A DNA stretch of 17,915 nt. It comes from Monoraphidium neglectum. Lineage: Eukaryota; Chlorophyta; Chlorophyceae; Sphaeropleales; Selenastraceae. Shown piece by piece: positions 1 through 8,284 of the stretch. Both the position numbers and the translations under genes were made by a program. The stretch covers positions 1-17,915 of the forward strand of contig NW_014012786.1 in NCBI RefSeq assembly GCF_000611645.1, read 5' to 3'. Position 1 is the first letter of the stretch, and every line of letters starts with the position of its first letter. The notes beneath the pieces are model-generated. The model was not told where the DNA came from. It searched no databases and saw only the letters and a program-made list of their open reading frames with translations.

Positions 1-198
1 GGGGGGATACAGCAGGCGCTGGAACTGACATTGCTGCAGCTGGGAGTGGAGCGGAAGGACCTAGCCCGCGTGCGCCGCGACCTGCATGGCAGCGCCTTGT
101 GCCACACCCACCGGGTCGTTACAGCTCGCAGGGCGCTTGAGGGATCTGGGCGGAAGCGGCGCCGGCCAGGGGCACATGCGGTGGCCAGGACGAGGTAG
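1..198 (+). CDS. Possible 3' end of an unidentified gene (partial)
   Basis: A frame is open from the first base of the window to a TAG at 196-198, about 65 codons. The beginning reads as a charged, leucine-rich amphipathic stretch (QQALELTLLQLGVERKDLAR), followed by a basic tail (SGRKRRR near codons 48-54). Codon third positions are mostly G or C in the first 30 codons, as in the secure exons of this window. A splice acceptor could sit near 10-13 (ATACAG), so the true exon may begin there. No family is recognised. A chance open frame in GC-rich DNA cannot be excluded, because the 5' part lies outside the window. Confidence 0.3.
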   Translation, partial: GGIQQALELTLLQLGVERKDLARVRRDLHGSALCHTHRVVTARRALEGSGRKRRRPGAHAVARTR

Positions 199-343
199 CG
201 ACGGGAACCAGAACCCATGCTGGATTGCGAGCAGCCGCGAGGGTCCCGACTCTGTCCGCTCAGAGTCATAGACGAAAAGTATGTGCGCGGCGACACCGTA
301 AGGGGCAGCCCAAGGGCGTCACCTGAGGGTCCCTAAGCGCCCA

Positions 344-376
344 GTGGGGGGCCCCAGGCCCCCCACACCGGTGGGG
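344..376. repeat. Two overlapping GC hairpins sharing one arm
   Basis: A 10-bp perfect inverted repeat (GTGGGGGGCC at 344-353, GGCCCCCCAC at 357-366) encloses a 3-base loop. The last six bases of its right arm, CCCCAC at 361-366, can pair instead with GTGGGG at 371-376 across a 4-base loop. The two hairpins are therefore mutually exclusive. The structure is seen directly in the sequence; no function is assigned. Confidence 0.7.
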
Positions 377-450
377 CAGCGGGGTAACGGGCAGTTGCCC
401 TGACCCCCGCGCCCGTCCTTAAAACATACTGGGTGCCCAGCGCCCGGTCC

Positions 451-470
451 ACTCTACTCTACTCTACTCA
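451..470 (+). repeat. Pentanucleotide microsatellite (CTACT)n
   Basis: About four consecutive copies of a CTACT/TCTAC unit lie in non-coding DNA. It is a short simple-sequence repeat. Confidence 0.8.
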
Positions 471-749
471 ACGTTTGCCCAGGGGACGGGTGTTGACAGC
501 GAGGCAAAATGACATCGGCCTGAGGTAGGCAGGTGGAGTTTAGGGATTACAAGGTGCCCTCATGTCCGAGTGAAGATTTAGCCGGTTGTTTGGCGCCTAG
601 GCCCCGCCGGTCGGGTGGGGCACGCTGCGGCAACTGGGAGAGTGCCTTGAATGGCCATTCAGGGCACCCTTAGGGTCCCACCAGCCGCCGCTTTCGCATG
701 ATGTGCTGGTGCCCGCCCAGGCCATCGACCCCCCTGCTTGCCCGGCCCC

Positions 750-1412
750 TGGTTGGTCTTGCCCCCAGTAGGTGTCGTGCCAGGCACAAAGGGCTCCGTG
801 CTGCGCGAGCCCAACTGCCGTGCGTGGGGGCACACCATGCTGCGGCTGCTGTTGGGCAACGTGGACCTGCCCACATCTGCGGCGTTTGGGCGCGTGCTGC
901 TGTAATGATTGAAGATTGCTCACGCGGAGCGTGAATGCCGTTTGGTAAGGTACGGGGCGCCGGCAGTGCATCAGCACTGCAGGGACGAGGCTGGCGCCTT
1001 TGGTGGCAGCTGTTGAGATGCTCGCAGCTGCGTGTAAGGCGGCGGGGGGGCCCAGCAGGGCATAGCACTCCCAGGGATCACAGGCCCCTGATCCCAAATG
1101 CCTGGCCTCGCAGGCCCGCCCACCCTTGATTCATGAGCATAGAATTGGGTGCGAAACTGCTCTCACGCCCAGCAGAGCAAGAGCAAGCAATCACGGTGGA
1201 CACAAGAAGTGATGGAACAAGCGCAAGCGGGCAAACATTGCATGCACGTACATGCTCTGATTTCAAGCGGCGGGCAGGGGCGGGGGCAAAGCCCACTACT
1301 TCCGCCCACCGCCCTACTCACAGGGCACGCCACGTTGAAGCGGCTGCATGCCGTGTCCCAAGCTCAGCGGGCGCACCTGCCTGCAACAAATCCTTGGCTG
1401 CTGGCCACACAA
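750..1412 (+). repeat. Dispersed repeat, copy 1
   Basis: This segment aligns in direct orientation with about 8285-9068. Landmarks shared in the same order include GGATGCCGTTTGG-type sequence (939-950 against 8481-8493), TGATTCAT followed by AGAATTGGGTGCG, the string GCCCAGCAGAGCAAGAGCAA (1168-1187 against 8824-8843), and CAAAGCCCACTACTTCCGCC (1287-1306 against 8930-8949). It lacks an insert of roughly 110 bp present in copy 2. The copies are clearly diverged, with point changes and small indels throughout. No transposase or reverse transcriptase frame and no clear terminal repeats were seen, so the element type is unknown; a non-autonomous transposable element or an old segmental duplication are both possible. 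Confidence 0.75.
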
Positions 1413-1595
1413 GACCAAGCCGCAAACGGACAATTTGGTTTATTGAAAGAGCACGCGGTGCCAGGAGGTGGGCAGCGAATCACAGCCCGTCATGCCAGCA
1501 GTCTGCGGGGAAAGACGTACGTGCAACGCAAGGGGTGGGGGTGACATGCTTGGCATCTGGCACAGGCAATGCTGGCTGACGGCTTTCACCACCTG

Positions 1596-1800
1596 GCATC
1601 AAGGCCTCGCTGCAACAGCAGCTCCGTGAAACCACCCCGGAGTGTCCCACCGCTGGGCGGCGCGGAAGCAGCTTTAGCCGTTGGGGCGGGGGCACACAGG
1701 CCGCCTGAGCACCCGAGTGGCACACACACACACACACTCAGGACAGCCGGGCGCGCGCCCACGCCCTGTTGCCAGAGGCAGGCCCGCGCAAAGCAGAACA
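1596..1800 (+). repeat. Diverged local duplication, unit A
   Basis: Unit A matches 2040-2330. Both begin with AAGGCCTCGCTGCA followed by a CAGCTCC(C)GTGAA block. Both contain CAGGCCGCCTGAGC and then ACAGCCGGGCGCGC in the same order. Unit A contains a (CA)n run at about 1722-1737 where unit B has unrelated sequence. No coding role is apparent. Confidence 0.65.
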
Positions 1801-2039
1801 TGCCCTCTCACCTGCCGCCTCCTTCGCACACTAGACAGCTCACAGGTCGCACCCGCCTCCCAACCACTGCTCCTTTTGCTCTGCTGCCATCAGCCACAAC
1901 GCAATGTGAGCAGATGACCTGTGTGCAGGCAGCTCTCGTGGCGGCAGTCTGCAGGGCGATAGGCGCACGGCATGCTGTCGGGGCGACACGCATGGTATTT
2001 GGAACCGGCCAGAGTCGCCAAGGCTGGCGCCACCCATCC

Positions 2040-2330
2040 TTTGGGCAAGGCCTCGCTGCAGCCGCAGCTCCCGTGAAGTCCATGTCCCCTTCCTGGCGCA
2101 GTGCACCCCCAGCAGATCCCCGGGCACCTTGCTGCAGCTGCAGCGGCACCTGCACCGTGATGCCGCCCCCGGCGCAGCAGTCACTGCTGGCAGCGATTAT
2201 GGCCAGGAGGTGGGGGTATGCAGGCCGCCTGAGCGCTTGTGCAGTGCACGTTCACAGACAGCCGGGCGCGCAGAGGCGCCCCATGCCCCACTATGCCAGC
2301 CGCAGGAAAGGGCGCGCGCAGCGAAACAAG
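2040..2330 (+). repeat. Diverged local duplication, unit B
   Basis: Unit B is the second copy of 1596-1800, in direct orientation about 450 bp downstream. It is longer by roughly 90 bp because of extra CTGCAG/CAGCAG-rich sequence in its middle. The shared blocks are AAGGCCTCGCTGCAG, CAGGCCGCCTGAGCGC and GACAGCCGGGCGCGC. Confidence 0.65.
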
Positions 2331-2349
2331 TCGCTGCCGTCTCTTGCGG

Positions 2350-2376
2350 CCCGGTGTATACACCGGGTTACGTAAC
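2350..2376. repeat. Two adjacent perfect palindromes
   Basis: An 18-bp perfect palindrome (CCCGGTGTATACACCGGG, 2350-2367) is followed, sharing its last base, by a 10-bp perfect palindrome (GTTACGTAAC, 2367-2376). Such sites could bind dimeric proteins or extrude as small cruciforms. Their role here is unknown. Confidence 0.8.
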
Positions 2377-2429
2377 TCTCTGCAGCCCGTGCCTGCGCTC
2401 CTGTGTTGCCTCCTCGCCTCTGCCTGCCT

Positions 2430-2512
2430 TCCAGCCAGCCCAAACCTGCCGGCCAGCCCCCGCCAGCCAATCCACGTCCACCAGCCAACCCCCGCCAGCC
2501 AGCCCACCGCCT
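2430..2512 (+). repeat. CCAGC-rich degenerate tandem tract
   Basis: Repeated CCAGCC, CCAGCCA and CGCCAGCC words with irregular spacing form a purine-poor low-complexity tract. It produces spurious Pro/Ser/Ala-rich open frames on both strands. Confidence 0.6.
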
Positions 2513-3046
2513 GCCACACTACCCCTGCCAGTCCAAGTGTGAGCCGTTCATAGCCGGCTGCTGCGCCACCCAGGCAGAGGCAGCGCTGCTAGCGCGCGCC
2601 ACCCGCTGCTGAACACGCTTTACTTGACTGCCCCAAATACGCGGACCCGCGCGTCGCGCAGCCCTTTGCACCCTTGTTCACGAACCAAATGCCCTCATGC
2701 GCGCCTTTATGCGCAGTGCCGACCAGCAGACACTTGGGGCCTCTGTACACGCATGCTTTGAACGGCGCACGGCAGCCACTTGAATCCCAGTCACACATTG
2801 CTGATGCTACAAAGTCACATCCCATGAGCCTGGATGGCTCTAGGAGCGAGCGACCGCGGGATCTTGTAACAATCCTGATCCTAATCCTAATCGATACTAC
2901 AGTACCAGGTACAATACAGCAGTCGGCTGATGAAGAACAGTGGGAAACCATGCAACACGCTGGAGAATTGCAGTGTATGCACTGCTTCACCTGCAACTGT
3001 CGCGCCCCCATGCACACAGGAATGGCCTCAAGGCATGCGAGTCTGG

Positions 3047-4606
3047 CTACCCGGACTCGTGGGCAATGGCCTTCAGCAGGGAGATTATGAACGCGTGCAG
3101 GTCCGCGCTGCCACCTGCTAGGACCTGCCCAGCAGCCCGCCGCACTGCTGCTGTGGTCAGCACCCCCGGCCCCAGCTGCAGCAGGTCCAGCTTCTCCAGC
3201 AGCGTGACAGCTAGGAGGTACTGGTCCAGCTGCTCAGAGGCCTTGTCCACCTGGAATGCTGCTGGCAGGTCTGATGCAATGTGGCTCAGGGTCTTCTCGT
3301 CTGCATCGCCCCCAAGCATCCTAGCTGCTCCGTAGTCTCCAAGCACAGCGCTGCCATCATCCTTCACAAAAATGTTGGGCGCCTGCGGATCATGCCAGGG
3401 GGCGGAGGAGCCAGAGAGGGGGTGGCAAGAGGGGTGGGCAGGGTCCGGAAGCTGCAGTCATGGTGCCCAAGTCACTGGCGAGGCAGGTAGTAGGCAGGCG
3501 GGCAGGGCAAGATCAGCTGGTGCTGCTGCTGCCAGCAACTGCTGCTGTTGCTGCTGCTACTGCCTGGGAGCATTCATGCAATAGGGTTACCTGCTGGGCT
3601 GCTGCCTTTACAAATTGGGAGCATTGTGCAACAGGGTTGCCTGCTAGGATACCGCTGCACTCCTGTACTGCTGCACGCTGTGCCGCTATTGCCCTGCTGC
3701 AACGCACTGCCGCACTGTTACTGCTGCATGGCTGCTGCTACACTGCATGCTGCAGACTATTCATGGTGCGCTGCACTGTGTCATCAGCAAGACGCACAGC
3801 ATGCCCACCTTCACATCGCAGTGCGCCCAGCCGCATTGGTGCATGTGCAGCAGCCCGTCCAGCACCTGCTTGCCGATGACCAGCACATCCTGGGCAGGCA
3901 GTGGCTTGGGCATGTGCTGCAGCGTGGCTGGGTACAGTGGCATCTGCAGGCCCAGCCTGCCTGCTTGTCCAGCACTGCCCTGCAGGTGTAGTGCACCAGT
4001 GAAAAGAATGAAGTAAGGCTCAACAGTAGGCCAAGCAAGAAGGCATCATGACCTGCATTCATCGTACCGAGTAGCCCTTGTGCTCAACATGTCATGTGGC
4101 CGCCATAGTGGGGGAGGTGCAGGAGAGGCTTTACGAGAAAAAAATTCAGACCCATGTGGACCTGGACCCACCTTCAGCTGCAGCACCTTGATGGGGCCAG
4201 CCAGGCCAGGCGGCTTGGGGCAGGTCTGTGTCAGCGCCTCCCACACAGCCGCCTCATGCTCCGCGCCCTCGTGTGAACGGATCTTCAGCAGCACTGGCAC
4301 CCTGTCCTTGAATGCGTACACAAGTGTAGACCTGCTGACCACATTGGGCAGGAAGTCGCCGTTGATGAGCAGGCCGCTATGCTGCCGCGCAAACAGCTTT
4401 GTAGATGACCCTGGCAGCTGTCGTGCACGGTTGTACACCCACTGCGCCTGCTGCTTGGTGTGGGCCAGCTGGATCTGTGCTGGTAGCAGCTCAAAGGCCC
4501 GCTGCAGGATCTGCACATCCAGCGGCTTATCCAGCAGCCCTTGGAAGCCCTCAAAGGTCTGTGGGATCCTGGGGCCTGTGCAGTAATCCAAAGAGCGGAA
4601 ATTCAT
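3047..4606 (-). CDS. Divergent protein kinase-like gene, three exons
   Basis: The minus-strand exons are 4172-4606, 3809-3979 and 3047-3382, ending in TAG at 3047-3049, for about 313 residues. Both introns (192 and 426 bp) are phase 0 with GTGGGT/GTGGGC donors. The N-lobe has a VLLK lysine (K108) and an EHEAAVWE helix that could supply the paired Glu. Exon 2 carries a hinge-like MPLYPATL and the catalytic loop HCDVK (198-202). Exon 3 supplies APN, completing H-x-D-x-K-x-x-N, then GDYG in place of DFG (D218). Key Asp, Lys and Asn residues remain, so activity is possible, but no canonical glycine loop is visible and only about 95 residues follow DYG, which is short for a C-lobe. The ATG at 4606 (purine at -3) is provisional: a clean acceptor at 4576-4577 (CACAG) suggests an unplaced upstream exon may join at 4575 instead. 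Substrate is unknown. Confidence 0.65.
3567..3650. repeat. Imperfect tandem pair inside kinase intron 2
   Basis: GGGAGCATTCATGCAATAGG (from about 3567) and GGGAGCATTGTGCAACAGGG (from about 3617) begin two roughly 34-base copies, each continuing into TTRCCTGCTRGG. They lie in the intron 3383-3808, which is also rich in CTGCTG and TGCTGC words. Confidence 0.55.
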
Positions 4607-5060
4607 TTCATGAGCATGCAGCGCATTCGCCTCGCGACATTGGCATGTGACGCAGCAGGCAACGGCCGTTGGTGCCAAACACGGCCCTATTGTGCACGCT
4701 GTATGGCCATGTCGGCATCGAAAGCACACAAGTGGGGCACAGGCGGCGATGGCAGACACCATTAGCAATGTAGTGCGTGCAAACAGGCTGCTGGCTGGCA
4801 GGGCGTCCATGTGAGGCTGCGGTGGGTTTTGCAGATGGGTCATGCACAACTCCACAACAGATTTTGAGGCTCAGCATGTCATGTGCTAGTGTCAGTGCCC
4901 TGCGTACGCCATGTGCGCAACCCAGCCGCATGGGCAACCAACCAACGGCAACCAGGACTGCTGCTGAGATAGTTCATGGCTGCTCCACGAGCAACTACCG
5001 CGTGATGCAGGTTGGCAGAATTGCCACCATTGCAAAACCACGCGTGACCCACCTGCTGCT

Positions 5061-5091
<31 letters not shown>

Positions 5092-6591
5092 ATGTGGAAT
5101 GATGGAGGAAGCCCGGGTGAGAGCCATGGAGGGTAGAGAGAAGAGCGCAAAAGGAAGGTCAAGCAGGCTTGTGGGCACAACACGAGGCATGCAGCACAGC
5201 TGCGGGGCTGCAGAGCTGCCTGCTGCCCTGGAACCACCCAAGCATGCCGTATATACAGTGCTGCCCAAGCCTGCTGTGAGCCCCGGTGAAGCGTCATGCC
5301 CCTGCTTGTTGCAAAAGACTATCAGCAGATTACAAGCCAGTTTGCTGGCTGACTGGATGCATGCAACGCACTGCAACTGGAAGTGGCGAACTGGTAGCTG
5401 GCATGCTGCACATGGCGGTGCATGCGGTTGCTATTGACAACTGGGACTGCTGATGCATGCTGCTCCACAAGCAACGGCTGGGGACACAGAGTCAGCAGGC
5501 TTGCCACTAGCAACATCGCCAACCCTGGCAGCATCTCACCTGCTGCTGTGGACCATTTGCAGAGGCCCAGGCAAAAACCGTGAAGGGAAGATGCGATGAG
5601 ATTGCAGGGTGTCAGGACAGCCAGGAGGTGATGGAGCAAAGCATGTGTGAAAAGAACAAGATGGGACGGGGATGGATGCAGAGCATCATCATCATCATTA
5701 CTACTATGTGCCAGAAGCAATATGCGGGTGGTGTCAGCATGGACAATCGGGATGTATGGATGAGGAATTGAGCACAAAACACCCGTGCTTGCAGCTGTAT
5801 TGCCCACAATGCTCGGTGGCGGTATTGTCTGTGCTATTCAGGTGCAGCTGGGTCTTCAACAGAAGTTAGCACTGATCATCGTCCCAATCTACCCCAACCA
5901 GCAACACTGCTGTGGCCGAACCCATGAAGCCCGAGCCCCTCCAGTTAGCCGGAGGCCCCAGCCAGTTGTATGGATCGTGCAATCACATGAAGCTCACCTG
6001 AGTCTGCTGCTCCCATGCCTGAATTGCAGCGATGGCAGGGTCGTGGACAGCGAAAGACGTCGCATGACCACCGTGCAGAAAGCCGACAGGTGGTGGAATA
6101 CAACATGTGCGAAGGCAGGGGCGGAGGGAGCGAAAGCAAGCTTCACTCAGCATGTGGGCAACTGCATGATACGACGGCTGGACACAAGCAAGTCCTCAGC
6201 ACGCCCTTCAAAACACTAAATGAAGCAGCTTTCGCACACATGCACACCAGGCACCTATAGTACGCGATGCACAATGTGCATGCCGACCCATGCATTGTGC
6301 AGCTAAGCATGCATTGGGCGCCTATGACTGCAAATGCTACACACCCTCGCATACGAGAACACGACGCCAAGTCGTACCTGGCCGGAAGGACACGACTGCA
6401 TACGTGCCTGCCCGCACAAAGAATACCCCACACACTCCAAGTCGTCACCAGCAGTGTTCCGCAGGGATACAGCACCGCTACCCGTCAGAGCTGCCAACAA
6501 AGACGACGCAGTTGCGCCAAGCGCAAACCGCCTGCCATTGACTTCACTGTAGCGCTGCCATGCATGGGAAAGCCATGGGTCGGAAACCCAC
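4607..6591. other. Upstream region of the kinase gene, no supported gene
   Basis: No exon could be supported here on either strand. The region would hold the kinase promoter and any missing 5' exon. The only exon-like signal is a minus-strand frame ending in (CAT)7(CAG)7 followed by a consensus donor, CAG|GTGGGT at about 5051-5053. Its frame does not match the phase of the 4575 acceptor without a start-codon problem, so I did not join it. A short CAT/ATC run occurs near 5684-5699. Sequence composition is less GC-rich than in the exons and is full of TGC/GCA words. Confidence 0.5.
5053..5094. repeat. Compound microsatellite (CTG)7(ATG)7
   Basis: Seven perfect CTG units (5053-5073) are directly followed by seven perfect ATG units (5074-5094). 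On the minus strand this reads (CAT)7(CAG)7. One minus frame, with ATG at about 5128, would translate it as His7-Gln7 immediately before a GTGGGT donor. Whether it is transcribed is unknown. Confidence 0.9.
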
Positions 6592-6783
6592 CTGCAGCAG
6601 CTTTTCTGAGAACGGCTTTCCGACGGCGTTCGTTCATGGTCATGTAGGCCTCGCACGTAGCGTCGTCAGCGTGGATGAACATCACCGTCATCGCGTCCTT
6701 GTCTTCTTCGCAAACATCATCCTGGGTGTCCACCCAGCGGGTGAGCTGCACCTTCGTTCGCAGAGTCCGCCATGGCACTGAAG
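6592..6783 (-). pseudogene. Possible exon or decayed coding fragment, unknown family
   Basis: A minus-strand frame reads KVQLTRWVDTQDDVCEEDKD, then MFIHADDATCEAYMTMNERR and RKAVLRKAAA. This is a balanced, acidic then basic composition unlike the Cys/Pro/His-rich noise around it. It is bounded by an acceptor-like CATCTTCAG (near 6784-6786) and by a strong donor CTGCAG|GTGGGT (donor GT at 6590-6591), ending in phase 1. No compatible neighbouring exon was found and no family is recognised. It could be an isolated exon of an unplaced gene, a relic of a transposon, or chance. Confidence 0.25.
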
Positions 6784-7399
6784 ATGCGCGTGGATGATAA
6801 CGCACAGGAAGGCACGTGGAGGGAGACTGAGTGGCAGCCAAACACGACGTCTGCGCAAGAACTGGATATTGGAGGCACCCACGCAGCCTGCAACGACAAA
6901 TAGGGGTAGGCGTGCAATGACGTCTTGGTTCCAAGGTTGTAATCCCAGGCCTACCCAAACCCCCAGTGCTGCAATGAAGCCAACTAAACAGATAGGGTCC
7001 GCAACTTATGGAGCACTGGAGGTAAGTGTTGGACACTCCAGTGGTAGGAGGACTGCACTGCATAAGGTGGGTACCAGTAGCGCGCCACTAATCAGGACCC
7101 AGTCACGCTCCTACCTCGCGAACAAGTCAATCCCCTTCAATTGTCCACCGCCTACAAAGTTGCCAAGGGAGTATGCGAGGAAGGGAATTTGCTCAAGGTT
7201 GGGAGGCAGTAGCAGGTGCATTGCACGCACAGGGATGGGCAGGAGACAGCCATGCAAAGGTGGGATGCACATTGGGTCCATCCACCAAGCAGAGGGCCCC
7301 AACAGCGATGTGGTGCCTTGCCGTGCCGGCGTCGACCACCCCACTGCGGCATGCAGTGCCGCACCAACCCGGCCTGCGCTTTCACCTCGCTGCAGCTGG

Positions 7400-7500
7400 G
7401 CGACCCTCAGCCTCCTCCTGAGGCAGGTTGCAGGGCAACATAAGGACAGGTGTGGTCGAGAATGCCAAAATGAGCTGCTCGAAGCACCCGGCGCTGTGCT
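7400..7500 (-). pseudogene. Possible relic of a Ty3/gypsy-type reverse transcriptase
   Basis: A short minus-strand frame reads CFEQLILAFSTTPVLMLPCN. This resembles the pattern AF-x-x-L-K-x-x-L-T-T-A-P-V-L-x-L-P-D-F found between the reverse transcriptase and RNase H parts of Ty3/gypsy elements, as I remember it. A nearby frame (GRVGAALHA, near 7350) is weakly like the following GVGAVL motif. No YxDD or integrase was seen and the frames are broken. The match is short and may be chance. Confidence 0.2.
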
Positions 7501-7630
7501 TGTGCCCGGCGTTGTGTAAGGTCGAGCATGTCGAGACAAGGCGCACGCACGTGCAGCAACAGGGCCTGGCCTGCACCGCCACTGCGTGCCGGTGAGGCCG
7601 GGGCGGCCGCGCCGCATGCGCGCCAGCCGG

Positions 7631-7654
7631 CGCGGGGGGGGGAGGGGGGCGGGG
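7631..7654 (+). other. G-rich run with G-quadruplex potential
   Basis: A nine-G run (7634-7642), one A, six Gs (7644-7649), one C and four Gs (7651-7654) satisfy the four-tract rule with one-base loops. It sits in the GC peak of the accessory stretch (about 7590-7660). A promoter-like or replication-related role is conceivable but nothing in the neighbourhood fixes it. Confidence 0.5.
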
Positions 7655-8284
7655 CTGTCAGGCGCGCTCATGTGTCCCCACCAACGCTGCTGCATACCTT
7701 TCCACGACATCCAGTGATGCGATGTATGGAAGACCAAGCAAGGGATGCACTGAAAAGGAAGGCGGATGCGTTAGGAGGCAGCGGTGCAGCGCTCAGCCGT
7801 TGTGGCGAGCACGCTTCGGTACGCATGCCTCGGGAGCGCCTCCAAACAGAGCAAAGGCAGCTCCAGCAGGGACCCAGGGACCGTGTGCAGCGCGCCTGCA
7901 CGTGCGCCTGGCGAGCTGCCCGGGAGACAGCGCGCGTGAGCGACGCGCGCTCGCCCTTCCGCAACGCGCCTCCCGACCACCCCTCCCGCGCTGCAGCAGC
8001 GCAAACAGATATAAGAAGCCACATACGCGGCCTATCCGCACCGGAGCGAGCAAATCACGCGATCAGCGATGAGTGCCTCCCGGGCGGAGTCACCTGTGTT
8101 GTCCTGTGCGCGTCGCAAGCGTATCGTAATGTTTTGACAATTTCTATTTGAGCGAGCTTGCTTGCTTTGGTTGGCTGGTTGGCTTAGCGCGAGTGACACA
8201 GCTGTGTTGGCCGGGCGTAACACAAGCAGGCTAGCAAGCAAGAAGGCTTGCAGGGAAGCAGACAAACAGCAGGCTGAACTTACC
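7655..8284. other. Stretch without a supported gene
   Basis: A plus-strand frame from an ATG at 7726 to 8151 starts with a plausible charged segment (MEDQARDALKRKADALGGSG) but becomes Arg/Ala/Cys-rich and matches no family. The antisense frame is equally long. I see no splice-supported continuation. Near 8151-8250 there are GCTTGCTTGC and GCAAGCAAG words that could form an imperfect inverted repeat close to the left edge of dispersed repeat copy 2. Confidence 0.4.

Larger units (their letters stand above)
199..3046. other. Non-coding, repeat-rich spacer left of the kinase gene
   Basis: No exon chain with coding character was found on either strand here. Open frames of 100-270 codons exist (for example 1569-2375 on + and 597-1097 on -), but they are rich in Cys, His, Pro, Arg and Gln, contain dinucleotide repeats, and resemble no domain. 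The stretch holds GC hairpins (344-376), a pentanucleotide microsatellite (about 451-470), copy 1 of the dispersed repeat (about 750-1412), a diverged duplication (about 1596-1800 against 2040-2330), two adjacent palindromes (2350-2376) and a CCAGC-rich tract (about 2430-2512). The spacer also contains the 3' flank of the minus-strand kinase gene; I saw no TTACA (minus-strand TGTAA) close to its stop codon. Confidence 0.6.

Noticed and set aside
597..1097. Minus-strand open frame of 166 codons
   Set aside because: It lies mostly within dispersed repeat copy 1, and the corresponding frame in copy 2 is not conserved as a protein.
1569..2375. Plus-strand open frame of 268 codons
   Set aside because: It runs through a (CA)n repeat and both units of a local duplication, is rich in Cys/Pro/Arg/His/Gln, has no domain, and is matched by equally open frames on the other strand.
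2869..2893. ATCCTAATCCTAATC run as an interstitial telomere repeat
   Set aside because: The unit is ATCCTA/ATCCTG with only about three copies and does not match CCCTAAA or CCCTAAAA algal telomere units.
5785..6219. Plus-strand frame of 144 codons ending in a charged segment
   Set aside because: Only the last third looks protein-like; there are no splice borders, homology or codon bias to support it.
7726..8151. Plus-strand frame beginning MEDQARDALKRKADALG
   Set aside because: The start looks plausible but the rest is Arg/Ala/Cys-rich without any family or splice continuation.
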